Shown: positions 55,789-64,000 of the stretch, piece after piece
Position numbering within the stretch: the first letter of the stretch is position 1
How the letters are laid out: the number at the start of each line of letters is the position of its first letter
From: Pseudogymnoascus destructans
Taxonomy: Eukaryota; Ascomycota; Leotiomycetes; Thelebolales; Thelebolaceae
NCBI RefSeq assembly: GCF_001641265.1
Contig: NW_020167540.1
Span: 310,001 to 374,000, forward strand
Direction: 5' to 3'
DNA length: 64,000 nt
Notes under the pieces: model-generated
What the model saw: only the letters and a program-made list of their open reading frames with translations
What the model was told of the DNA's origin: nothing
Databases searched by the model: none
Translations under genes and position numbers: made by a program

Positions 55789-56034
55789 TATCTAAGGAAA
55801 TACTATCTACTTATATAGTGGCGTCGTGCCTCATGGGTAATCTGGATAGTTGGCGGATAGCTAGATATTCAGGATAGTTCGTGGATAGCTCAACTATCCA
55901 ATATCCACTAGTTTCTGCAACTATCCATTAGCCCCATCACATGGCAGCCTACCCCGCTTCCCACTGTGACTCACACGTCACGTTACTAGGCCCTGGCCCT
56001 GTAACCATGACATCATGTTACTATAGCCATAACA
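55789..56034 (-). repeat. Element-2 3' LTR, inner part
   Basis: It matches 62289-62551 except that the latter has a 21-bp tandem duplication. It starts with TATCT and ends at GCCATAACA. The missing outer part is at 47983-48138. Confidence 0.9.
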
Positions 56035-56054
56035 CTAGGTCCTCCTCCAAAAGG
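56035..56054 (-). promoter_or_regulatory. Element-2 polypurine tract
   Basis: In element orientation GGAGGAGGACCTAG immediately precedes the 3' LTR, where plus-strand DNA synthesis would start. Confidence 0.65.
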
Positions 56055-56144
56055 CCTAGTCCCTTAGGTCTTGCTGATTAAGGAATCGCTTACTTAAGTA
56101 GGGTGATGCCCACTTAATTTGTCGAGCAGGTTGCGCTGCTTACC

Positions 56145-56720
56145 ATGTCTTCTAGTAGACACATAAAAATCAAAGAACGTCATCTTCTTGCAGACCGTAT
56201 TGAAAAGAACGGAAACCTAATGTCGCCATGTTCCAGCTGTCTTCACAACAATCGATTCTGTATCGTTGTTGCTGGTAGTCATTGTTGTAGTGAATGTACT
56301 CGTCGCAATTCCAAATGCAACGCTTGCGCCCCTTCTCCAACTGATTGGGAGAAGCTTCGAAAAGAAGAAGAGCGTCTTGAGGTAGAAGAGGAAGCGGCGG
56401 CATCTCAGGAGCGAGAGGCTCACCTCTGCGCTCAAGAAGCATATGCCCGTCGCATGCGTCTTCGCAAACAGCAGAAGGCTCTCAAAACCCACGGTGTTGA
56501 GATGCTGCGTCGTGGTCTGAAATATTTGGACGAATTGGATGAAGCAGAGGAGAAGGAATGTAGGGAGGCAGAGGTCAAAGGGACTCTCTTGCACAGCCCT
56601 TCTACTGCCGTTTCCGAGGGTGCTGCCCCTGACCAGGATCTTTTCGTGGCCCTGTCTCCTGGCTTCTTTGATCGCTTGGGTGTCGACGGCGAAACGCCTC
56701 CAGTAGCTCTGGACAGCTAA
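56145..56720 (+). CDS. Antisense ORF of Gypsy element 2: cysteine-cluster coiled-coil protein
   Basis: An uninterrupted 191-codon gene lies between the 3' LTR and the end of pol, on the opposite strand, overlapping the last pol codons. The N-terminus has C-x2-C-x6-C-x8-C-x2-C-x6-C (PCSSCLHNNRFC, then CSECTRRNSKC), followed by a charged coiled coil (WEKLRKEEERLEVEEEAAAS) and RRGLKYLDELDEAEEKE. From memory, proteins of this type are abundant and unnamed in fungal genomes; this position explains why. Transcription would have to start in or near the 3' LTR. Function unknown; the spaced Cys could bind zinc. Confidence 0.8.
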   Translation: MSSSRHIKIKERHLLADRIEKNGNLMSPCSSCLHNNRFCIVVAGSHCCSECTRRNSKCNACAPSPTDWEKLRKEEERLEVEEEAAASQEREAHLCAQEAYARRMRLRKQQKALKTHGVEMLRRGLKYLDELDEAEEKECREAEVKGTLLHSPSTAVSEGAAPDQDLFVALSPGFFDRLGVDGETPPVALDS

Positions 56721-59700
56721 GGTTTCTGACCGTTTCCCATGAATTGTCCGTAGGTTCATAACCTTTCCATTTTATCAAAAACTCTTCTTTGCGTCCTACT
56801 AACCTTCTGTCTAGGATCGCTTCGACTTCGTATTCAACAATCTCATTCTCTGGTTGAAGTTCTGTATCTGTCGCAATTGGGGTATTTCCTCTTGCTGGTT
56901 CCAGTAGTGAGACATGAAATACCGGGTGTAGTCTAGACTTCTTGGGTAGCTGCAGTCTGTAATTAACTGAGCTGACTTTGTTCAATATTTTGAATGGTCC
57001 CAATTTCTTGAAGTCCAACTTTGTACTTGGTCGTTTCGTTTTGATATGTTTCCGGAGTAGGTATACTTTATCCCCCTCCTTGAAGGCAGGTTCCATACTG
57101 CGCTTCTTGTTTGCGTATGCGGCGGATCGTTCATTTAAGAATTGGATGTCCGTCGCAAGTTGTTCGTGGAACGATTTCAGTTGTTCCACCACGATCAGGG
57201 CTTGTTCAGCTCGTGATTCATCCGGTCTTGGTTGCCTATATGCTTCTGGCTGGTAGCCGTAATTGGCAAAGAATGGTGAGACTTTCGTTGCTTCTGTCAT
57301 CGCGCTGTTATATGCAAACTGTGCGATGGGTAAGATCTGAACCCAGTTATCCTGTTGATGATTGACATAGCTTCGCAGGTACTGTTCAAGGGTCTGATTT
57401 AATCTTTCTGTTTGGCCGTCTGTCTGGGGATGAAAAGCTGTTGATAGCTTATGATTTGTTCCCAGTAGCGCCATCAATGATTTCCAGAATTTCGAAGTAA
57501 AGAGCTTGTCTCTATCTGAGATGATTTCTTCTGGCATCCCATGATCGGCTAATATGACTCGAATGAAGGTATATGCGAGCGCCTCGGCGTCGCTAGCTTC
57601 TAGATATGGTATAAACTTCCCATATTTCGTGAGTCTTTCTGTGATGACGAGGATAGAGTCGTATTCTATTCCTGTTAACGGGTCCTTGGAGGGTGGAAGC
57701 TTGACGACGAAGTCCAAAGCTATTGATTTCCACGCTCCTTTTGGTACTGGTGTCGACTTGAGTTGTCCGTATGGCAGATGCCTATTGGATTTTGACTTGC
57801 TGCAAATGTCGCACTCTCTTACCACTGTCTCTACCTGCTTCCTCATACCTGGGAAGTAGTAGTGTCGGGTGATTCGTTCGAAGGTTCGTGTTACTCCCTG
57901 ATGACCGTGTGCTGGTAACGAGTGTTGTTCTTGCACCAGCGGGCATCTCATTTGACTTGGGACATATACTAACCCTTTGTATCGAATCAATCCTTGTTCG
58001 TCGATGGTGAAGTCGCCTTCGACTTTGGACAAGACTCGCTTGGCGCATTCGTCTGTTGCGTAAGCTTTCTTGAGTCTTTCCTCGAGTTCTGTATCTTCGA
58101 TGACTGAGATCGTCGCTAGTAACTCGTTGTACTGTATTCCTGCATCTGTTTTCTTCAGAATTGCTCTAGGTCTTTCTTCCTTTGGGCCGGCGTAGTCGGT
58201 CCGTCTGCTGAGAGCGTCTGCTCTTGCATTCTCGGAGCCCTTGCGATAGGTTATCGTGAAGTTGTAGGCTGCGAGGGTTTCTGCCCAGCGGACTTGTCTG
58301 CGGTTTAAAACCTTGGTCATGGTGAAGTATATGAGGTTCTTGTGATCCGTCCATACCTGCACAGGGTAGGTGGGTCCCTCAAGATATACTCGCCACTGCT
58401 CAAAGGCAACGACAATAGCCAGTAGCTCTTTGTCGTGGATGTCGTAATTGAGTTCCGCGGGTGACAGTTTCCTAGAGTAGTACGCGATTGGTTTGAACTT
58501 ACCGTTCTCGTCTGGTTGATTCAGACATGCTCCAATTGCGAAGTCAGAAGAGTCCGTTTCGAGGATGATCTTCTTTGCAGGGTCAAATGTAGCAAGGATA
58601 GGTGCTTCCGTGAACTTCGTCTTAAGTTCCTGGAAAGCAGCCTCTGCCTTGTCCGTCCATTTGAATTCGAGATCCTTTCTGGTAAGCTCCGTGAGTGGTT
58701 GAGCTACCTTGGAATATCCCGAGATGAATCTTCGGTAGAAGTTGGTGAAGCCTAGGAAGGCTTGCACTTCCTTGACCGTGGTCGGTGTTGGCCATTCCAA
58801 CACTGCCGTTACTTTTGCTTGGTCCATCTTGATGCCGTGCGTTCCAATAATGTAACCCAAGAATTTGACTTGGTTTTTATGGAACTCGCACTTCTCTGGT
58901 TTGAGGAGTAAGCTGTACTCCTTTAGTTTCTTCAGGATGAGTTTGACATGCTTGACATGCTCCTCCTTGGTTGCTGAATACACCAGGACGTCGTCTAAGT
59001 AGACAATGGTAAAGATGTCTAAGTATTCGTGCAAAGCATCATTCATCAGTCATTGCATGGATGCGGGTGCGTTTGTTAGCCCAAAGGGCATGACTTGATA
59101 CTCGAATAGGCCATAGCGGGTGCGGAATGCTGTTTTCCACTCTTCCCCAGCCTTGATTCGGATCAGGTTGTATGCTCCTCGCAGATCTAGCTTACTGAAG
59201 ATCTTTGCTCCTTGAAATCTATCGTGTAGTTCGTTGATTAACGGCAGGGCATACCTGTCCTTGATTGTGATGTTGTTCAATGCTCGATAGTCCACACATA
59301 ACCGTAGGGAGCCGTCTTTCTTTGGTATGAAAAGCACCGGACTTCCTGCTGGTGATGTGGATGGTTTGATGAATCCTTTCGCTAGGTTATCATCGATGTA
59401 CTCCTTAAGTACCTTCAGCTCCTTTTCCGATAGCTGATATATTGGTCCGAACGGTGGACTCTTGTCTTTCTCCAAAGGTATCTCGTGATCCCATGGTTGG
59501 TGCTTAGGAAGCGCCTCGTTCTTAGGGCCTTCCTGGAATAATTGCTCGTATTCCTTGTACTCCACCGGTATACTCGTCGGTGAGGATGCCTGGGCTAGGT
59601 CATCGAGCTCGGAGGTTGCACATAACTCCTTCCGGCCCTGGGAGGGTTTCTCCCGTTGTCGCGTGTCCGTCCGTTGTTCACACGTGCACTGGCTCATCAC

Positions 59701-60126
59701 AACTTTCTCGTTCCACCAGTCGATCTGGGGGTTGTGTTTCTTGAGCCATGGCACACCAAGGATGCACGCATGGTTGTCCATGTGCACGATGTCAAACTGA
59801 ATCGTTTCCTTGTGCCCGTGTAGCATGACCATTTCCAATGGGACCGTTTCGTGGGTCACCATTCCTTCATTAGTCGAGATGGGCTCTCCATCTACGACCA
59901 TTAACGGGTATGGTTCGGTTTTCAATTGCGTCTTGAAACCTTGCGTGTCTGCTACTTTCTTTGTCATAAAGTTGCCCGTTGCTCCTGAGTCAATCATTGC
60001 TCGGAGGTGTCGCTGTTGTATCTTAGCGACCACATATAGTTGCATGCTGCCCGTCGTGGCGCATAGCTGGTCTGTACTAGGCCTCTTCGTGTCGCTCGCC
60101 GGTGGCCTACCGTCGAGGACTCCTAG
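56602..60126 (-). CDS. Element 2 Pol: protease, RT, RNase H, integrase, chromodomain (one stop)
   Basis: Pol is read in the -1 frame from the slippery site at 60126. The retropepsin AMIDSGATGNFM is followed by the RT (SPVLFIPKKDGSLRLCVDYR, then IVYLDDVLVYS) and RNase H (LETDSSDFAIGACL). Next come the integrase zinc site (HQGVTRTFERITRHYYF, CDICSKSK), the core (LDFVVKLPP, ISDRDKLF, PQTDGQTERL) and a chromodomain (FLIKWKGYEPTDNSWE). One TGA at 59050-59052, from CGA by a C-to-T change, interrupts the RT just after NAPASMQ. All catalytic residues survive. The C-terminus overlaps the antisense gene by about 120 bases. Confidence 0.9.
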
Positions 60127-60132
60127 TTTTTT
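60123..60132 (-). promoter_or_regulatory. Programmed -1 frameshift site A AAA AAC before the gag stop
   Basis: In gag phase the codons are TCA AAA AAC TAG, so the heptamer A AAA AAC lies in the exact X XXY YYZ register and the stop follows directly. The -1 frame is open for 27 codons from here to the first Met of pol and then through pol. Confidence 0.8.
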
Positions 60133-62087
60133 GACTCGTCCGAGGAAGGATAGTATTCATCCGCTTCCAATGGTGGTCCTTGGGGAGATCGTTTCCCTCG
60201 CTCTTCTGCTTCGTCTAGCAGATGTGGGTATTTCTCGTATACCTGTTCGCTTTTGATAGGCAAGTCCCCTTCAGACTGGCTTTGCCTGAGGGCGTGAACT
60301 TGCTCTGCGTCTCTGAATTGTATCCTGGGCGAGGATCGGGGAAACAACTGATTCTGGTGTTTTTTTTTCCAGTGGAGCTTGCAGTCATCTTCGCTGCAAT
60401 ACTCCCAGTAGACATACGCGTGCCAGGGATGATCAGTCTCTGTTGCGTCTGTCATTGATAGTTCCCGCTGTCCTCTCACCCATGCACTATCTTCCCTCGG
60501 AGGCGTGGAGAACGTGTCTAGTTGCTCCATGGCTCTCCTTTCGATGCGTGGAGTGGGTCTCGCATTTTCCCGTCGCAGCATACCTCTGGCTTTCTCGTCG
60601 TACTTCTCCAGGGCTCTCCTGCGGTCCTGGTAGTAAAGTTCGACGCTTTTCATATTCTTCAGTTTAGCCATATGCTCGACATCCTTCTCCAGTTCTTCCG
60701 CTTCTTGGGCCTCCAACTTAGCTACGTCTGGGGACGTGCCAAGCAGCCTGCGGGTATTCGTTAGTTGGTCGTAGTATCTCCAGAGGTCATCCTTGCAGTC
60801 GTCCACCTTGCACTCTAACGGAAGTCCCTGTAATAGGTTCCCGTAGATGCCCTTAAGTGTGGGCATTCTCCTCTGGCCGCTGGGCTTGTCTCGTTCGGCC
60901 CTAATCTTCGCATGGGCGTGTTTTGCCATGTGTCTTACTACGCTCTTGCACCGTGGACTCATTGGTTCCATAGGTGCGAGCTCGTTGAAGGTTCCCTGTT
61001 CCGAGACGGTGAACGATTCCTCCTCCGACCCTTCGTCTGAGCTCTCGTCTTCTGGGGTGCTTTCGCTGTTTATTCCCCAGTCCTGTTTGCTCACAAACGT
61101 TGCGTTCAACTGTCCTATCCCCGAGGCATTGTAACCTCCCCGGCCTTGCCAGGTAGCATTGAGTTGTTTGCCGACTTTGCGTCCGCCGTTCCCTTTCTTT
61201 GGCTGTCTGCAGTCTCGGGCCATGTGGCCTGGCTTGTCGCAGTTAAAACAGAGTCGTTCCTTGAATTGTCTGTCTTTCTTAGGGTCACGGGGTCGTCCAG
61301 GTTTGAACGTGGCATCGAGTTCCATTGGGTCCGACCAACGGTTGTCTCGCGGGTGTTGATCCCGTCGTCTGCCCTCGTTTCCCCAGTAGGGGTAACTTTT
61401 CTTGGGCTTGTCATAGGTCCGACGTTCCTTCTGGAATTCGTATAGTCGATTGTCGATTCGGACCGTATGTTCAATTAGCGCTACCATGTCCGTTGGTTGT
61501 TGTTCCAAACGGGCAAGTTCCATACGTATATGGCTCTTCAGCCCACGTCGGTAGTGGCTGATGAGTGTGCTGGCGTCCCATCCTGTCTGATTGCCGTATC
61601 TCTGGAATTCTGTGGAGTACGTGAGGGTGCTGTCAGTCTGCTTAAGTGCAAACAGATGGTCTTCCGCGGTCTTAATCTCATCAATGTCTCTGAACATGCG
61701 TCGGATTTCCTTACAGAATCCTTTCCAGCTGCCAAACATAGTCTACGTAGTTGCCATTCCATTGGTACTTTCATATTTGAAATAATCCTTGAGGAATGGT
61801 TCGATCCATCGCAGGGCTTCCCCCCTAAGGTAGGACGCAGTCTACAGGGCATAGCTCTCCTGGGTGGGAAACTTCTCGTCATTGAAGTGCTGGTACAGTT
61901 CGACCTGTAGCAAAAACACCTCAAGTTCCTTTCGGTTGCCGGAGTAAGTGTCGGGCAACTTGACGCGTAGAGTTTCCTTGAGTTCGTTGATGGTGGGTGC
62001 GTCGGGCATCTCTTCATTCTCAGGCTTAGACCTCTGAGACGAAGTTGGCATGGTGGGGGTTTTCCCCTTCGAACTGACGACAGACAT
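60123..62087 (-). pseudogene. Element 2 Gag (two in-frame stops)
   Basis: One continuous frame runs from the ATG at 62087 (MSVVSSKGKTP) to the TAG at 60123-60125. Only TAG at 61842-61844 and TAG at 61743-61745 interrupt it; both fit CAG changed by C-to-T. Capsid helices (ELKETLRVKLPDTYSG, ALRWIEPFLKDYF, LTYSTEFQRYGNQTGW) are followed by the CCHC knuckle CFNCDKPGHMARDC and a long charged C-terminal extension with EYCSEDDCKLHWKKKH. About 655 codons in all, longer than a minimal Ty3 Gag. Gag would build the particle; this copy cannot make it without suppression. Confidence 0.82.
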
Positions 62088-62117
62088 GTTGCTTTGTGTA
62101 TGAGCCAGTGCCTCGTA

Positions 62118-62133
62118 GAAGTGGTGCTCAAAG
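62118..62133 (-). promoter_or_regulatory. Element-2 primer-binding region, possible self-priming
   Basis: Directly after the 5' LTR the element reads CTTTGAGCACCAC. Its TTGAGCAC pairs perfectly with GTGCTCAA in the LTR (complement at 62269-62276), which lies about 35 bases after the TATATAAG box, where transcription should begin. This fits Tf1-type self-priming; no tRNA match is evident. Confidence 0.45.
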
Positions 62134-62551
62134 TGTAACGCTGACTTCTAAACGATAGAAGATACAGAGGTTCTCTTGCGTAAAGGTTTACTTATCAGAG
62201 GAGGCAGGGGATCAGACACAAAGGCTTCAAGTAACACGTTACTAGTATATAACAAATACTGTATTGAGTTGAGCACAAAGCTCCTATCTAAGGAAATACT
62301 ATCTACTTATATAGTGGCGTCGTGCCTCATGGGTAATCTGGATAGTTGGCGGATAGCTAGATATTCAGGATAGTTCGTGGATAGCTCAACTATCCAATAT
62401 CCACTAGTTTCTGCAACTATCCATTAGCCCCGTCACATGGCAGCCTACCCCGCTTCCCACTGTGACTCACACGTCACGTTATGTGACTCACACGTCACGT
62501 TACTAGGCCCTGGCCCTGTAACCATGACATCATGTTACTATAGCCGTAACA
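62134..62551 (-). repeat. Element-2 5' LTR
   Basis: 418 bases, complete, TG...CA. It has a TATATAAG box (complement near 62310), several GGATAG/CTATCC words in its U3 part and a 21-bp tandem duplication at about 62460-62501 absent from the 3' copy. The outer edge is followed by TTGCT, the complement of AGCAA. Confidence 0.93.
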
Positions 62552-62971
62552 TTGCTCTGTGATTTGTTGCTCGTTGCTCTGGATCAGTTCCTGTAACTGG
62601 AGAATGGCATCATTCTTTTCAGCCAGTATCGAATTTGAGTCCTCTGCTGGGGCCAAATAGTCCTGAAGAATGTTCTTGTGCAAAGTCCATGCCATTTTCT
62701 GGTTGGTGACAGATAGTTTCTGGAATTCGTCAAAGGTTTCAACATTCCATTCAGCCTTTTCATGTCGATTTGCAAGTATAGATTCATGTCTCTCTTGAGC
62801 TGTTTTGCCCAGAGTGTGAAGGAAGGTTTCGGATTTGAAATTAGGATCATGAAGTTCATTGGTTTGGTTTGCAGAGCTTGGAATTGATGCTCCTTCTGCC
62901 AGGGATTCCTGGCCTTGTTCTGGATCATTTCGAGCTGCCATTGCAGCTTTTTCTTCAGCTGTATAAGCCAT
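62552..62971 (-). pseudogene. Element A: Gag N-terminal part
   Basis: The frame starts MAYTAEEKAAMAAR at 62971 and runs to the AGCAA duplication, where element 2 interrupts it (last residues SNEQQITEQ). The Gag continues at 48144 in the same codon phase. The sequence is mostly helical, as in a Gag N-terminal domain. Confidence 0.8.
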
Positions 62972-63355
62972 AGCGAGTTGCTATTTCAATTTCGGTTTAT
63001 ATCGTCAAGTCAGACACATATTGCCAAAGGACCTATTGTGCAGTTGTTGGCCGTAGGAGCCACTCGAGAGGAGCGCACTTCCCTCACAGTTATATCCTTG
63101 TCGAGGGAGCATTGTAAAAGGTCTGACTTGCGAAGGTGGTGTGTGTGTGTCGAGCTGACTGTCGAAAGCCAACTTTGAGGGGTTGCCTCGAGATCGTCCT
63201 GGAATTGACTTCAGGATAAGGTTTCTGATTCTGGGGTTTTCAAAGAGTGGATTTCGATTTCGATTTCAGAAGAGGGTTCAGCTCAAAGAGCAGGAAAAGA
63301 GGTATAAGAAAGATTGAGTTTTATGTCACGGTTCACCAAGGCATAGGGCGCCAGT
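62972..63355 (-). other. Element A leader with tRNA-type primer-binding site
   Basis: Untranslated leader between the LTR and gag. Two bases after the LTR the minus strand reads TGGCGCCCTATGCC (about 63340-63353), the complement of a tRNA 3' end in CCA. A GTGTGTGTGTG repeat lies near 63140. Confidence 0.65.
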
Positions 63356-63496
63356 TGGGTATTATGAATTAAACTCAATCTAGAGAAGAAAGGAAAGAGA
63401 AGAGGAGCACTCGAGCAGTGGCTCGATCTATATACAGCTATGTTGTTGTGGAGTGAATTATCTTTAGCAAGACCAGTTCTGAGAATTCACTCCACA
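63356..63496 (-). repeat. Element A 5' LTR (141 bp)
   Basis: In element orientation it starts TGTGGAGTGAATTC and ends ATACCCA, followed by two bases and the primer-binding site. A TATATAGA box lies about 70 bases in. The partner LTR is not in the window. Confidence 0.6.
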
Positions 63497-63499
63497 ACT

Positions 63500-64000
63500 G
63501 AAAACTTCGCTCCAACCCCGGAAAGCTCCCCACACCCCTGAACCCCCACTCGAGCTGCAAGGCGCACTTGATATCGTAACAAACTTGGCAAGAAAAGGCA
63601 AAGAAGAGTATCAAGAAGTTGTGGGAGGAGGAATACAAGCCAGAATCGACTATTCCGACCTCTATTGCGCCTGCCACCACGTCTACTAATGAATTTGAGC
63701 TCTGGCTGAACTCTATTGATACGCCAATTGCAGTTGTAGACGAATTCAATTACTACTGTAAAGCAGAGCATGTTTTGGGCTACCAGAGCGCTATTGAGTG
63801 GTGGCTTGAACCTGCGCAACAAAAGGCCTACCTGAATCTCTCCAAAATGGCTCTCGATATGCTCTCTCTTCCGGCAATGTCCTCAGATCCAGAACACGTG
63901 TTTTCTGCGGCAAAAATCACTCTTTCAGATCGCCGGAATAAGCTGGGCATACGTATGATTGAGTTTTTGGAGTGCTTGAAGTCGTGGACTGGCCTATTAG
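63500..64000 (+). pseudogene. hAT transposase C-terminal fragment, runs off the window
   Basis: From about 63581 the frame reads TWQEKAKKSIKKLWEEEYK and then the hAT dimerisation region: SAIEWWLEPAQQKAYLNLSK, LSLPAMSSDPEHVFSAAK, LSDRRNKLG and FLECLKSW. A TAA lies just upstream (near 63573). The N-terminal two thirds are missing, apparently cut by the insertion of element A. It belongs to a different hAT group from the intact element at 44254-46939. Confidence 0.75.

Larger units (their letters stand above)
47612..63496. mobile_element. Nested and rearranged cluster of three Gypsy retrotransposons
   Basis: Element A (5' LTR at 63356-63496, minus strand) is split by element 2 at the duplicated 5-mer AGCAA (48139-48143; complement at 62552-62556). 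Element 2 (minus strand) has its 3' LTR split by element 1 at the duplicated TATCT (55789-55793; complement at 47983-47987). The halves at 47612-49585 are inverted relative to the rest. Turning that block around restores A3', element-2 LTR, element 1, element-2 LTR, element 2, A5' in order. The 5' part of element-1 gag and the 3' part of A are not found. Confidence 0.85.

Overview
The window is a piece of a filamentous ascomycete (Pezizomycotina-type) nuclear chromosome. The evidence is short 40-120 bp introns with fungal splice sites, a KAR9-type spindle-positioning protein, a QDE-3/Sgs1-type RecQ helicase, and the mix of Ty3/Gypsy, Ty1/Copia, Fot1/pogo-like and hAT elements. I cannot name the species from the sequence.

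Layout. 0.5-6 kb holds a frameshifted HAD phosphatase, a monocarboxylate-type MFS transporter with one frameshift, a diverged solo LTR and an unrecognised 493-residue protein. 6.4-16.2 kb is a row of three transposons: a decayed Fot1/pogo element (6423-8228), an apparently intact pogo-superfamily element with 49-bp terminal repeats (8441-10300), and a full-length Copia element with identical LTRs and a TATTT target duplication (10367-16169). 16.4-42 kb is the gene-rich host core: a five-exon acylphosphatase, a Tls1/C9orf78 homologue, a conserved fungal protein with a poly-G frameshift, KAR9, a GH12 glucanase relic, a fumarylacetoacetate-hydrolase-domain protein, two unrecognised proteins, a Nudix CoA-diphosphatase-like protein, a PWI/SR-rich splicing factor, another unrecognised protein and the RecQ helicase.

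42.4-64 kb is transposon-rich again. It has a broken aminoglycoside-phosphotransferase-like gene, transposase scraps, a probable Copia solo LTR, an intact hAT element with an 8-bp target duplication (44254-46939), and a nested cluster of three Gypsy elements (47612-63496) bordered by a hAT transposase fragment. In the cluster, element 2 (minus strand) sits in the gag of element A (target duplication AGCAA), and element 1 (plus strand) sits in the 3' LTR of element 2 (target duplication TATCT). The matching halves of both insertions now lie on either side of an inversion or mis-join, because the pieces at 47.6-49.6 kb are in the opposite orientation to what the insertions require.

The most unusual content is in the Gypsy elements. 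Both chromodomain elements carry an antisense gene downstream of pol with the same cysteine cluster; in element 1 it can be assembled only by removing two phase-0 introns. Element 2 has a textbook A AAA AAC slippery heptamer directly before its gag stop, with pol open in the -1 frame. Nearly every element ORF is cut by one or a few stops explained by C-to-T changes (CAG to TAG, CGA to TGA). Several host genes carry single-base indels, mostly in C or G runs, so some apparent pseudogenes may be sequence errors.
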